From: Acidovorax soli
GTDB lineage: Bacteria > Pseudomonadota > Gammaproteobacteria > Burkholderiales > Burkholderiaceae_C
Direction of reading: 5' to 3'
DNA length: 64,000 nt
Assembly: GCF_900107605.1 (NCBI RefSeq)
Contig: NZ_FNQJ01000003.1
Span: 186,001-250,000, forward strand
The position numbers and the translations under genes are program-made. This document shows positions 37,024 through 47,624 of this stretch, piece by piece. Position 1 is the stretch's first letter; every line of letters starts with the position of its first letter. Under the pieces are notes generated by a model. It did not search any database, was not told where the DNA came from, and worked only from the letters and a program-made list of their open reading frames with translations.

Positions 37024-38571
37024 TCACACATCAAAGGTCACGCCCTGCGCCAGCGGCAATGCGGTCGAGTAGTTGATGGTGTTGGTTGCCCGGCGCATGT
37101 AGGCCTTCCAGCTGTCCGAGCCCGCTTCGCGGCCACCGCCTGTTTCCTTCTCGCCGCCAAACGCGCCGCCAATCTCGGCGCCGCTGGGGCCGATGTTCAC
37201 GTTGGCAATGCCGCAGTCCGAACCTGCTGCAGACATGAACAGCTCCGCCTCGCGCATATTGAGCGTGAAGATGGACGATGACAGGCCCGCGCCCACGGCG
37301 TTGTTCATGGCGATGGCCTCGTCGATGCTGCTGTAGCGCACCACGTACAGGATGGGCGCGAAGGTTTCGTGCAGCGCCGGGCCTTCGTGCTTTTGCAGCT
37401 CCACCAGCGCGGGGCGCACGTAGTACGCACCGGCACCGCCAAGGCCTTCCACACGGCCGCCGCCGTGCACCGTGGCACCCAGCGCGCGGCCTTGCTCCAG
37501 CGCCTTTTGCATGCCGTCAAAGGCCATGCGGTCGATCAGCGGGCCCACCAGCGTGCCCGCAATGCGCGGGTCGTCCACCTGCACGTTGGTGTATACCTTG
37601 ACCAGCTGGGGCACCAGTTGGTCGTAAATGCTTTCGTGCACAAACAGGCGGCGCAGCGTGGTGCAGCGCTGGCCTGCCGTGCCCATGGCGGCAAACGCGA
37701 TGCCGCGCAGGGCCAGATTCAGGTCGGCCGAAGGCGCCACGATGGCGGCGTTGTTGCCCCCCAGCTCCAGGATGCCGCGCGCAAACCGCGCTGCCAGGCG
37801 CGGGCCCACGGCGCGGCCCATGGTGGTGGAGCCGGTGGCCGACAGCACGGGCACGCGGGCGTCGTCTACCAGCACCTCGCCAATGTCGCGCTGGCCCACG
37901 ATCAGCTCCAGCAGGCCCTCGGGCGCGTCGCTGCCAGTCTCACGGTTGAAGCGGGCGATGGCACGCTGTGCAATCGCATGCGTGGCAAGTGCGGTGAGCG
38001 GGGTCTTTTCCGAAGGTTTCCACACCACCGAATCACCGCACACCAGCGCCAGCGCCGCGTTCCACGACCACACGGCCACCGGGAAGTTGAAGGCCGAGAT
38101 CACACCGCACACGCCCAGCGGGTGCCAGGTTTCCATCATGCGGTGGCCGGGGCGCTCGGTGGCAATGGTCAGGCCATACAACTGGCGCGACAGGCCCACG
38201 GCAAAGTCGCAGATGTCGATCATCTCCTGCACCTCGCCCAAGCCTTCGGACGAGATTTTGCCCACCTCGATGGTCACGAGCAGGCCCAGGTCGGCCTTGG
38301 CTGTGCGCAGCTCTTCACCCAGCAAGCGCACCAGCTCGCCCCGGCGCGGTGCGGGCACATTGCGCCACGCCTGGAAGGCCGCATGCGCGCGGCCGATGGC
38401 GGCGGTGGCGTCGGCAGGGCTCTGCTGCTGCACCTGGGCCAGCACCTCGCCCGTGATGGGTGAGCGCGCAGCCAGCGTGCCGCCCATGTAGGCCGCACGG
38501 GGCACGCCCAGGCGTTGCAGCAGTGGATCGACTTCGGGCACAAGGGAAGCGGCGGCAAGGGTTGCAGGCAT
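37024..38571 (-). CDS. Aldehyde dehydrogenase of family 7 (AmaB / antiquitin-like)
   Basis: The 515-residue product is an NAD(P)-dependent aldehyde dehydrogenase with the catalytic Cys303 (GTAGQRCTTLRRLF), general base Glu269 (GILELGGNNA) and cofactor loop SATGSTTMGRAV. The pattern, including HPLGVCGVISAFNFPVAVW and a late GEKETGGGREAGSDSW, is that of ALDH7 enzymes, which oxidise 2-aminoadipate semialdehyde (in equilibrium with piperideine-6-carboxylate) in lysine breakdown. It is the first gene of the minus-strand cluster, facing a LysR regulator across 250 bases. Family confidence is high; the exact substrate is inferred. Confidence 0.9.
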   Translation of the reverse strand: MPATLAAASLVPEVDPLLQRLGVPRAAYMGGTLAARSPITGEVLAQVQQQSPADATAAIGRAHAAFQAWRNVPAPRRGELVRLLGEELRTAKADLGLLVTIEVGKISSEGLGEVQEMIDICDFAVGLSRQLYGLTIATERPGHRMMETWHPLGVCGVISAFNFPVAVWSWNAALALVCGDSVVWKPSEKTPLTALATHAIAQRAIARFNRETGSDAPEGLLELIVGQRDIGEVLVDDARVPVLSATGSTTMGRAVGPRLAARFARGILELGGNNAAIVAPSADLNLALRGIAFAAMGTAGQRCTTLRRLFVHESIYDQLVPQLVKVYTNVQVDDPRIAGTLVGPLIDRMAFDGMQKALEQGRALGATVHGGGRVEGLGGAGAYYVRPALVELQKHEGPALHETFAPILYVVRYSSIDEAIAMNNAVGAGLSSSIFTLNMREAELFMSAAGSDCGIANVNIGPSGAEIGGAFGGEKETGGGREAGSDSWKAYMRRATNTINYSTALPLAQGVTFDV

Positions 38572-38821
38572 GGCGGCTCGCAATAGTGAAAAGGGTGCGG
38601 AAAAACAGAACAGCGCAAGAGAACCCACGCAATGAATGCGCCAATATCCGCCAATACCACCACAATGGATAGCAAAAAAATGGAACTACTTGATCACAAT
38701 CGAGAATGAAGTGTCTGAAAACTGCAGAGCTGCCAGCGCATGCCCTTGCCCTATAAGCACTGCGACTCAAAACAGTCACAGACGGCCAACACCCATCATT
38801 CCCCCGACGCATGATCCACGC

Positions 38822-39739
38822 ATGACCCTGCTGCGCCGCACCTTCCTGCCCTCCACTGCCGACCTGCTGGCCTTTGAGGCCGCAGCACGCCACCAGAGCG
38901 TGTCCCGCGCGGCAGAGGAGCTGCACCTCACGCAAAGCGCCGTGTCGCGCCAGATCCGTCAGCTCGAAGAGCAGATCGGCACCGCCCTCTTCCACCGCGT
39001 GCGCCAGCGTGTGGTGCTGACCGACGCGGGCCGCGTCTATGCCGCCGACGTGCAAAACGTGCTGCAACAACTGTCGGCCAGCACGCAAAAAGCCATGGCT
39101 TTTTCCAGCACCGACGGCCTGCTCAACCTGGCCGTGCTGCCCACGCTGGGCACGCGCTGGCTCATCCCGCGCCTGGGGCGTTTCATGGCGCTGCACCCCG
39201 AGGCCATGGTCAACTTCTCGGCCCGCACCGAGCCCTTTGACTTTGCGGGCACGCCGTTCGACGCCGCCATCCACTTCGGCGCGCCGCACTGGGCCGGCGC
39301 CGTGTGCGAATACCTGATGCACGAAGAAACCGTGCCCGTGTGCAGCCCCACCTACCGCGACCGCCACGGCATCAAAACCCCGCAAGACCTGACGCGCGTG
39401 GTGCTGCTGCAGCAAAGCACCCGCCCCACGCAATGGGCCGAATGGTTCGCGCTGGTGGGCACCCCCACGGCGCTGGCGCTGCGCGGCCCCCAGTCCGAAC
39501 ACTTCGCCATGATCGCCCAGGCCGCAGTCTCCCACCTGGGCGCGGCGCTCTTGCCGCGCTTTCTGATCGAGCAGGAACTGGCGGCAGGGCGTCTGGTGGA
39601 GCTGTCAGACCGGGTGCTGACGAGCACCGATGCGTATTACCTCGTCTACCCCGAGGCGCGGGCGCAGACGCCGTTGGTGAAAGCGTTCAGGGATTGGGTC
39701 GTGGGGGAGTGCGCGGGGCAGCGGCAGGGGTCGCGCTAA
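38822..39739 (+). CDS. LysR-type transcriptional regulator (GcvA-like)
   Basis: The 305-residue product has an N-terminal HTH (DLLAFEAAARHQSVSRAA, HLTQSAVSRQIRQLEEQ, ALFHRVRQRVVLT) of the GcvA branch, with an effector domain ending in YPEARAQTPLVKAFRDWV. The ATG at 38822 matches family length, and the longer upstream frame is rejected. It is divergent from the ALDH7 gene with a 250-base AT-richer intergenic space, so it is the probable regulator of the whole catabolic cluster down to 31789. It converges with the lldD-type gene. Confidence 0.9.
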   Translation: MTLLRRTFLPSTADLLAFEAAARHQSVSRAAEELHLTQSAVSRQIRQLEEQIGTALFHRVRQRVVLTDAGRVYAADVQNVLQQLSASTQKAMAFSSTDGLLNLAVLPTLGTRWLIPRLGRFMALHPEAMVNFSARTEPFDFAGTPFDAAIHFGAPHWAGAVCEYLMHEETVPVCSPTYRDRHGIKTPQDLTRVVLLQQSTRPTQWAEWFALVGTPTALALRGPQSEHFAMIAQAAVSHLGAALLPRFLIEQELAAGRLVELSDRVLTSTDAYYLVYPEARAQTPLVKAFRDWVVGECAGQRQGSR

Positions 39740-39870
39740 CCCACCGCGCTTACCACCCGCCGTTACCCGCCATGCCCATGCTGCGCGCGAGCAAGATCCT
39801 GTGGACGCGTGCCACGCTCAAACGCCTGCCTGCATCGGTGGCGGCCACCCGGTGATGAGTCGGCCTGGAC

Positions 39871-41034
39871 TCAGGCGATGGGATAGGTGCCCGGCAGCAG
39901 GATGCCACGGTCCACCGTATCGATGTCCGTATGGCCGCAGAACGCCATGGTGATATCGAGCTCCTTCTGGATGATCTCCAGCGCCCGGATCACGCCCGCC
40001 TCGCCATAGGCACCCAGGCCATACAGGAAGCTGCGGCCGATCAGTGTGCCGCGCGCGCCCAGGGCGCGGGCCTTGAGCACGTCCTGGCCGCTGCGGATAC
40101 CGCCGTCCATCCACACCTCGATGTCCTTGCCCACCGCCTCGGCGATGGCCGGCAGCGCGGCAATCGACGAGGGCGCACCGTCGAGCTGACGGCCGCCGTG
40201 GTTGCTGACGATAAGCGCATCGGCCCCGCTGTTGGCGGCCAGGCGCGCGTCTTCGGCGTCCATGATGCCCTTGAGGATCAGCTTGCCGCCCCAGCGCTTC
40301 TTGATCCACTCCACGTCGCCCCAGTTGAGCTGCGGATCGAACTGCTCGGCCGTCCAGGACGACAGGGAAGACAGGTCGCCCACGCCCTTGGCATGGCCCA
40401 CGATGTTGCCAAAGCTGCGCCGCTTCGTGCCAAGCATGCCCAGGCACCAGTGCGGCTTGGTCGCCAGGTTGATGAGGTTCGTGAGCGTGGGCTTCGGCGG
40501 CGACGAGAGGCCGTTCTTGATGTCCTTGTGGCGCTGGCCGAGGATCTGCAGATCGAGCGTGAGCTGCAGCGCCGAGCAGCCGGCGGCCTTGGCGCGGTCG
40601 ATAAGGCGTTCGATGAAATCGCGGTCGCGCATGACATACAGCTGGAACCAGAAGCCGGGGCCGGCATGCTGGGCCACGTCTTCGATGGAGCAGATGCTCA
40701 TGGTCGAGAGCGTGAACGGTATGCCGAAAGCCTTGGCCGCGCGCGCGCCCAGGATCTCGCCATCGGCATGCTGCATGCCCGTGAGGCCCGTGGGCGCAAT
40801 CGCCACCGGCATGGCCACGTCCTGGCCGATCATGGTGGTGCGGGTGCTGCGCCCTTCCATGTTCACTGCCACGCGCTGGCGCAGCTTGATGCCCTGGAAA
40901 TCGGCAGTATTGGAACGGTAGGTCCCCTCGGTGTACGAGCCCGAATCGGCATAGTCATAGAACATGCGCGGCACACGGCACTGGGCCACGACACGCAGGT
41001 CTTCGATGCAGGTAACTTTGGACAGATTGGGCAC
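39871..41034 (-). CDS. lldD: FMN-dependent alpha-hydroxy-acid dehydrogenase, L-lactate dehydrogenase type
   Basis: The 387-residue protein is of the LldD/glycolate oxidase family. It shows YDYADSGSY near residue 26, the FMN-binding PTGLTGM, and the catalytic His279 and Arg282 in VSNHGGRQLDG. The downstream DGGIRSGQDVLKA and GRSFLYGLGA bind the FMN phosphate. The start is a GTG (41034) with a TGGAG ribosome-binding site eight bases upstream; no ATG fits. It oxidises an L-2-hydroxy acid, most likely L-lactate, passing electrons to the quinone pool. No lactate permease or lldR-type regulator is adjacent, so another 2-hydroxy acid is possible. Confidence 0.9.
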   Translation of the reverse strand: MPNLSKVTCIEDLRVVAQCRVPRMFYDYADSGSYTEGTYRSNTADFQGIKLRQRVAVNMEGRSTRTTMIGQDVAMPVAIAPTGLTGMQHADGEILGARAAKAFGIPFTLSTMSICSIEDVAQHAGPGFWFQLYVMRDRDFIERLIDRAKAAGCSALQLTLDLQILGQRHKDIKNGLSSPPKPTLTNLINLATKPHWCLGMLGTKRRSFGNIVGHAKGVGDLSSLSSWTAEQFDPQLNWGDVEWIKKRWGGKLILKGIMDAEDARLAANSGADALIVSNHGGRQLDGAPSSIAALPAIAEAVGKDIEVWMDGGIRSGQDVLKARALGARGTLIGRSFLYGLGAYGEAGVIRALEIIQKELDITMAFCGHTDIDTVDRGILLPGTYPIA

Positions 41035-41190
41035 GCGGACACTCCAGGTAACAGATGGGTTGGCGTCGAATGGTAGGCCGCGGCACAGGCCAGGGCCATC
41101 AAATTTATTTGCGCAGCCTTGCAACAAATTTCGCGCCAGCCAGCCAGTGGCGCGGCACTCCAGCACAAAATTTCACCAAAAACGATCTAC

Positions 41191-41220
41191 GGCACTTGTA
41201 CAGCAAGCGCTAAAAGCTCT
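41191..41220 (+). repeat. Partial dispersed repeat copy after the GGDEF gene
   Basis: GCACTTGTACAGCAAGCGCT followed by AAAAGCTCT. It is close to the copy at the left window edge and lies just beyond the stop codon of the diguanylate cyclase gene. Confidence 0.6.
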
Positions 41221-41223
41221 CAT

Positions 41224-43500
41224 TCAAGGGGCAAACGGCGCAGCGCCGCTTTCTTGCACCACCCGCACGGGCTCGGCATCCGCGCCCGCATACAGGCGAA
41301 ACTGTCGCCGGCCGGCCTGTTTGGCAGCATACATGGCCGCGTCGGCATGGCGCGACAGCGCTTTGAAGTTGTCGCCGTGCTGGGGAAACAGGGCAATGCC
41401 GCCGCTCAGCCCCACCGACAGCACCCGGCCGTTGAGCACATAGGGCACACTGCATGCCGCCTCGATCTTGCGCGCCACATGGCAGACCTGCTCGGCAGCG
41501 TCGATGCCCGGCAGCAACACCACGAATTCGTCGCCGCCCTGGCGGCACACGGTGTCGGAGGCCCGCACGGCGCCCGTGAGGCGCTGCGCGATCTGCACCA
41601 GCAATTCGTCGCCCACATCGTGGCCCAGCGTATCGTTGACCTGCTTGAAGCCATCGAGATCGATGTACATCACGGCCAACGATGTCTGGTCGCGCTGCGC
41701 ATGGATCAGCGCCTGGCGGGCCCGGTCCTGCAGCAGCACACGGTTGGGCAGGTCGGTGAGCGCGTCGTATTGCGCCAGGTGGACCATGCGCTCGGCCATG
41801 GCCACGGCGTCGGTCACATCGCGCAGCACGGTGACGGCACCGGTGATCTGGCCATGGCGGTCGGTGATGGGACTGGCCGTTTCCTCCACATCAAAGCGCT
41901 GGCCGCTGGTGCGGTGCAGCACCACGCCGCGCGTGGGTTCCACAGGCTTTTGCCCGTGCAGTGCCTGGCGCAGCGGACTGGGCTGGGGCACTTGCCCGTC
42001 GGGGGTGTGCAGGTGAATCACATCGTCCACCGAGCGGCCGACGGCGTCAAACCTCTGCCAGCCCGTGAGGCGCTGGGCCACGGGGTTCAGGTAGGTGACC
42101 AGGCCCTGCGCATCGGTGCAGACCACAGCATCGCCAATGGACTTGAGCGTCAGGTGCATGCGCTCTTTCTCTTCGAACAGCGCGTCTTCCATGCGCTTGC
42201 GCTCGGTGATGTCGGTCACCTGCACAAAGATGCCGCGCACCTGGTCGCCCTCCATGTCGGGCACATAGGAGGCGATGGCGTAGCGTGCGCCCCCCTTGGG
42301 GTCCACGATGGTGCGCTCGAACAACTGCGCATGCCCCTGCAGCGCCTGCTCCAGATACGGCCGGTTCTTCTCGTAAAGCGCCTCGCCCAGCAGCTCACGG
42401 ATGTGCCGGCCACGCATCTGGTCGGGCGCCTGCCCAAACCACTCCACATAGGCATGGTTGGCAAAGCGGTTGTGCAGGTTGCTGTCCCAGTAGCCGATCA
42501 TGGACGGCAGGTTGTTCAGGATGGTGCGCAGGTCGTGCTCGGCCTGCGCCAGCTGGCCGCTGACCTGCTGGCGGCGGCGCAACTCGCGTGCAAACAGCCA
42601 CGCCAGCCCCGCACAAGCCACCATCAACACCAGGGCAAAGCCGCCCAGCAGCCAGGCGCTGCGGTACCAGCCGGCATAGATGGACGCCACCGACTGGGCC
42701 ACACTCACCATCAGCGGGTAGTCGCCCACATGCTGGAAGGCGTAGAGACGCTCGACGTTGCCATGCGCTGCCCGCCCGGTGAAAACGCCGCTGCGGGCAG
42801 ACTGAAAGACACGAATGTTGGGCATACCCGCCAGACTGCGGCCCACCGCGTCCTCACGGAAGGGGAAACGCACAATCAGAACGCCATCGGACCGAAAGAG
42901 GTTCAGGCTGCCATCCGGCCCCAGGTTCAGCGCGTTGAACAGTTTCTGAAAGTGCTCCAGCTGGATGGTGCCCGTCACCACCCCCGCCAACTGGCCCGAA
43001 GAGTCATAGAAGGCGCGACTGACGGGCAGGCTGTACTGGCCGGACAGGCGCGCACGCACCGGCGCCCCCACAAACAGACCCGTGTGGGCCCCGCCGTCGA
43101 ACACCTGCACATAGTCACGATCGCCAAAATTGGCCTGGCGTGGCTTCTCGAATTCCGAGTCGATCACCACATTGCCCGCCCGGTCCAGCACCAGGATGGA
43201 GCCGATACCCTGCACGCGCAGCGAGTTGTCGAACAGCGCGCGTTGGCGCATTGCCGGGGGCAAAGCCATCACCTGGGGATCGGTCACGCCCTCCACCACC
43301 CCTTGCATCGACTGGTCAAAAGACTCCATCGTGCGGGCGATGTTCTCGCTCAGTGTGCGAGCCAGGTTGACGTTGGTGCGCTGGGCGTTGCGCCAGGCTT
43401 CTTCGTGCAGCGCCCAGATGCTGCGGGCAAACAGTCCGCCAATGCCCAGAGACAACAGCAGGGCCAGCAGGATCAGACGGGAAGAGACAGACAGGCGCAC
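41224..43500 (-). CDS. Membrane diguanylate cyclase with dCACHE, two PAS and GGDEF domains
   Basis: This 758-residue sensor would make cyclic di-GMP. Domain order is: membrane helix (about 8-28), periplasmic double-CACHE sensor (31-280), membrane helix (284-304), two PAS domains (about 325-435 and 445-565) and a GGDEF domain (575-740). The active site GGDEF is intact at 655-659. An inhibitory RxxD site (RASD, 646-649) lies five residues before it, so product inhibition is expected. There is no EAL domain. The extracellular CACHE domain implies response to a small ligand such as an amino or organic acid. It appears to be a single-gene unit. Confidence 0.93.
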   Translation of the reverse strand: MRLSVSSRLILLALLLSLGIGGLFARSIWALHEEAWRNAQRTNVNLARTLSENIARTMESFDQSMQGVVEGVTDPQVMALPPAMRQRALFDNSLRVQGIGSILVLDRAGNVVIDSEFEKPRQANFGDRDYVQVFDGGAHTGLFVGAPVRARLSGQYSLPVSRAFYDSSGQLAGVVTGTIQLEHFQKLFNALNLGPDGSLNLFRSDGVLIVRFPFREDAVGRSLAGMPNIRVFQSARSGVFTGRAAHGNVERLYAFQHVGDYPLMVSVAQSVASIYAGWYRSAWLLGGFALVLMVACAGLAWLFARELRRRQQVSGQLAQAEHDLRTILNNLPSMIGYWDSNLHNRFANHAYVEWFGQAPDQMRGRHIRELLGEALYEKNRPYLEQALQGHAQLFERTIVDPKGGARYAIASYVPDMEGDQVRGIFVQVTDITERKRMEDALFEEKERMHLTLKSIGDAVVCTDAQGLVTYLNPVAQRLTGWQRFDAVGRSVDDVIHLHTPDGQVPQPSPLRQALHGQKPVEPTRGVVLHRTSGQRFDVEETASPITDRHGQITGAVTVLRDVTDAVAMAERMVHLAQYDALTDLPNRVLLQDRARQALIHAQRDQTSLAVMYIDLDGFKQVNDTLGHDVGDELLVQIAQRLTGAVRASDTVCRQGGDEFVVLLPGIDAAEQVCHVARKIEAACSVPYVLNGRVLSVGLSGGIALFPQHGDNFKALSRHADAAMYAAKQAGRRQFRLYAGADAEPVRVVQESGAAPFAP

Positions 43501-43521
43501 AAGGGGTCTGCAAATGAACTT

Positions 43522-43725
43522 TTACAATTGTATGCACTGGCCTGGCGCGGACGGGCGGACAGGCCGCAGCGTGCTGCGCCCATCCTCCAGCGGCTTGCCA
43601 TTCATGCGCCACGCCAGTTCGCTGCGAAACGGCACGCGGTTGAGGTAGGCCTGCAGGATCCGGTTCTTGCGCCATTCCAGCACCTGGGCAGCGACCAAGG
43701 CGGCGCGCCAATCGCTGCATTGCAA
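43522..43725 (-). pseudogene. Remnant of a penicillin-binding protein 1C gene (pbpC-like)
   Basis: This 67-codon frame opens with a segment very like the glycosyltransferase domain of PBP1C (AAQVLEWRKNRILQAYLNRV then PFRSEL, compared with the usual ILEAYLNRVPFRGEL). It then continues with WRMNGKPLEDG, which resembles the C-terminal PBP1C domain. About 600 residues between these two parts are missing, so it looks like the scar of a large internal deletion. The identification comes from memory of family motifs; the first half is stronger than the second. No ribosome-binding site is obvious. Confidence 0.55.
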
Positions 43726-43824
43726 GCGCTTACGAGAACCACGGCACCTGCCTGCATCGCACGCCCAGGGCTTCGGGCACCTTGCGCGGGCCGAAGATGG
43801 CGTGAAGGGCCGCGTTCGCGCCGC

Positions 43825-44808
43825 CTATTGCGGCACAAACCCGCTGGCCTTGATGATCTGGCGCCAGGTGTCGGTGTAGGCGTGTTCGCGCGCGGCCAGT
43901 TGCTGCGGCGTCATGAAGCCCACCGTGAGGCCCATGGCGGTGAGGCGCTCGCGTACCTCGGGTTCGCCCACCACCGTGGCCAGCGCCACGGCGAACTGGT
44001 TGAGGAATTTCTGCGACGTCCCGACCGGGGCATAGAAGCCGTAATACGGCAGGTCGGCAAAACCCTTGAGGCCCAGTTCGTCCAACGTGGGCACCTGGGG
44101 CATGGCCGCCTGGCGCCTGGTGCCCAGCACCGCCACCACGCGCAGCTTGCCGGCCTTGTGGTTTTCCATGAAGTCCTGCACCGAGCCCACGCCCGCGCCA
44201 ATCTGGTTGCCCAGCATGTCGGCCATCATGGGTGCCGCGCCCCGGTAGGGTGCCGACACCAGATCGAGCTGGAATTTCTCGCCCACCAGCTTCACCAGAA
44301 ATTCTGGCGTGGAGGCCGGCGCCGGAATGCCCACGGCGCCCTTGCCGCCCTGCGTACGCACCCATTGCACGTATTCGTCAAAGTTTTTGGCCGGGGTGCC
44401 GCCCGACACGGCAAAGGCATTCACAAAGGTGGCAAAGCCGGCCACAGGCACGAAGTCATGGTCGGGCTGGTAGCCGGGGTTTTTCACCACCAGCGGCAGG
44501 ATGGAGATGGTGTGGTCGTGCGTCAGAAACACCGTGGTGCCGTCCGGCGGCGAAGCCTTGAGCACCTGCGCGGCAATCTGCCCGCCGGCGCCGGGCCGGT
44601 TTTCCACCACCACCGGCACGCCCAGCGCGTCCTTGAGCCGTTCGGACAGCGTGCGCGCAATGGCATCGGTGCCGCCGCCCGGTGGAAAGCCCACCAGGAT
44701 GCGCACCGGCTTGGCCGGTTGGGCCAGGCCGGTGGACAGGGCCAGCGCCGCCGCCAGGGCAGCCAGGCCGCGCAGGGCAAGCGACATCAGGGGGCAACGC
44801 AAAGTCAT
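43825..44808 (-). CDS. Bug-family (TctC-like) periplasmic solute-binding protein
   Basis: The 327-residue product has a signal peptide (about 1-29, ending STGLAQ) and the TctC/Bug signature: PVRILVGFPPGGGTDAIAR, VVVENRPGAGG, DFVPVAGFAT and, near the end, the ITPQQ-like MTPQQLAAREH. Such proteins bind carboxylates for tripartite tricarboxylate transporters, and are greatly expanded in Burkholderiales, mostly as orphans like this one. The ATG at 44808 has a GAGGAG ribosome-binding site. A palindrome (44913-44926) lies about 105 bases upstream. The ligand is unknown. Confidence 0.92.
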   Translation of the reverse strand: MTLRCPLMSLALRGLAALAAALALSTGLAQPAKPVRILVGFPPGGGTDAIARTLSERLKDALGVPVVVENRPGAGGQIAAQVLKASPPDGTTVFLTHDHTISILPLVVKNPGYQPDHDFVPVAGFATFVNAFAVSGGTPAKNFDEYVQWVRTQGGKGAVGIPAPASTPEFLVKLVGEKFQLDLVSAPYRGAAPMMADMLGNQIGAGVGSVQDFMENHKAGKLRVVAVLGTRRQAAMPQVPTLDELGLKGFADLPYYGFYAPVGTSQKFLNQFAVALATVVGEPEVRERLTAMGLTVGFMTPQQLAAREHAYTDTWRQIIKASGFVPQ

Positions 44809-44912
44809 ATCCAACTCCTCAGGAAAATACCGGGCGGAGAACGCGGCAAGACGGGATGAAGCGCAGGATGCACCTGGCTTCACGCGCACTCAAACGCTAT
44901 TGAATAAAAAGC

Positions 44913-44926
44913 GTATTGCGCAATAC
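44913..44926. promoter_or_regulatory. Perfect 14-base palindrome upstream of the Bug gene
   Basis: GTATTGC directly followed by GCAATAC, in the 155-base gap between argH and the Bug-protein gene. On the minus strand a TTGCGC within it could serve as a -35 element, with an AT-rich stretch 15-20 bases on, so a repressor bound here would block the promoter. The cognate regulator is not in the window. Confidence 0.45.
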
Positions 44927-44963
44927 CCCAGAGCGCCATTGCCACATCTCATTCAAAAACCGG

Positions 44964-46424
<1,461 letters not shown>

Positions 46425-46475
46425 GGCAGGGCAATAATCCGGTGGAACTGACACCCGGAACACCCGGATGCCGCA

Positions 46476-47624
46476 ATGCAAAACAAGCAAATTTTATCGA
46501 CCCAGCCCCTGGACCTGGAATTGACGCCCGCAAAGCCACGCCTGCTGGGCAAAGTGCAGCGGGCGCTGGTGTTCGATGCCTGCCATGTGGGCGTGGTGCT
46601 GCGCGCCGTGCTGTTTGTGGAAATCGTGCTCGGCGTGGGCGCCATGTATGGCGCCAGCACACCGCTGGAGTGGCTGGCCCGCGTGTCGCTGCTCACCGGC
46701 GGCGCCCTGCCCGCCACGCTGGTCTGGCTGATAGCCGCCTGCAGCCTCAAGACCCTGCTGCAGCGCCTGGACACGAACGGGCAATTTGCGGCGGGCGTGG
46801 CGCTGGGCACCCTGGCGGGGCTGTATGCCTGCGCCATGCTGGCCCTGGTGGGCATGGCGGAGCAGCCGCCCTGGCTGGCCAGCGCGGCCAGCGGCGCACT
46901 GCTGTCGGCGGCGCTGGTGGCGGCGCTGGTGATGCGCGCGCGCGGGCGCACCCCGGCGGCCACCACGGCGCGCCTGACCGAGCTGCAGTCACGCATCCGG
47001 CCGCACTTTCTGTTCAACACCCTCAACAGCGCCATCGCCCTGGTGCGCGAAGAGCCGGCCAAGGCCGAGTCGCTGCTGGAAGACCTGTCGGACCTGTTCC
47101 GCGTGGCGCTGATCGAACAAGGCGAATCGACCACATTGGCGGAAGAAATCACGCTGGCACGCCGCTACCTGGCCATCGAAGAGGTGCGCTTTGGCCAACG
47201 CCTGCAGGTGCAATGGAACCTGGACCCGCGCACCGACAACGCCCGCCTGCCCCCCCTGCTGCTGCAGCCGCTGGTGGAAAACGCCGTCAAGCACGGCGTG
47301 GAACCCAGCGCCCGCGGCGGCAAGCTGCGCGTGCTGACCGAGCTGCGCGGCAGCCGCGTGGTGGTGCGCATCACCAACACCCTGCCCTCCCGGGTAGGCA
47401 AAAACGGCGAGGGCGACGACCCCGCCACCAGGGGCCACGGCATTGCACTCGACAATGTGCGCGCCCGCCTGGCGCTGCTGCACGATGTGCAGGGCGCGTT
47501 CAGTGCAGGCGTGCAGGATGGCCTGTACCAGGTGCGCATCACCCTGCCGGCCCCCGGCGCGCACCAGCGCACCGCGCCTGCCCAGGCAGCCCGAACCCTC
47601 ACCCCGCGCCGCTCCCATCCATGA
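46476..47624 (+). CDS. algZ: LytS/AlgZ-type sensor histidine kinase
   Basis: The 382-residue membrane protein has four predicted helices in its first 155 residues and a His_kinase domain of the LytS/YehU type. The phospho-acceptor is probably His177 in [12 protein letters not shown], and the ATP-binding domain shows [17 protein letters not shown] and a G-box [14 protein letters not shown]. The stop overlaps the response-regulator start (ATGA), forming a tight two-component pair equivalent to AlgZ-AlgR. The C-terminal 30 residues are Pro/Arg/Ala-rich and not part of the domain. Confidence 0.9.
   Translation: MQNKQILSTQPLDLELTPAKPRLLGKVQRALVFDACHVGVVLRAVLFVEIVLGVGAMYGASTPLEWLARVSLLTGGALPATLVWLIAACSLKTLLQRLDTNGQFAAGVALGTLAGLYACAMLALVGMAEQPPWLASAASGALLSAALVAALVMRARGRTPAATTARLTELQSRIRPHFLFNTLNSAIALVREEPAKAESLLEDLSDLFRVALIEQGESTTLAEEITLARRYLAIEEVRFGQRLQVQWNLDPRTDNARLPPLLLQPLVENAVKHGVEPSARGGKLRVLTELRGSRVVVRITNTLPSRVGKNGEGDDPATRGHGIALDNVRARLALLHDVQGAFSAGVQDGLYQVRITLPAPGAHQRTAPAQAARTLTPRRSHP

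Noticed and set aside
39740-39870. Short plus-strand frame after the GcvA-like LysR gene (starts near 39772)
   Set aside because: Only about 27 codons, no ribosome-binding site and no recognisable sequence.
41119-44859. Plus-strand open frame of over 1200 codons across the GGDEF and Bug genes
   Set aside because: It runs antisense to two well-supported genes and through their intergenic gap; His/Arg/Gln-rich nonsense composition is typical of antisense frames in high-GC DNA.
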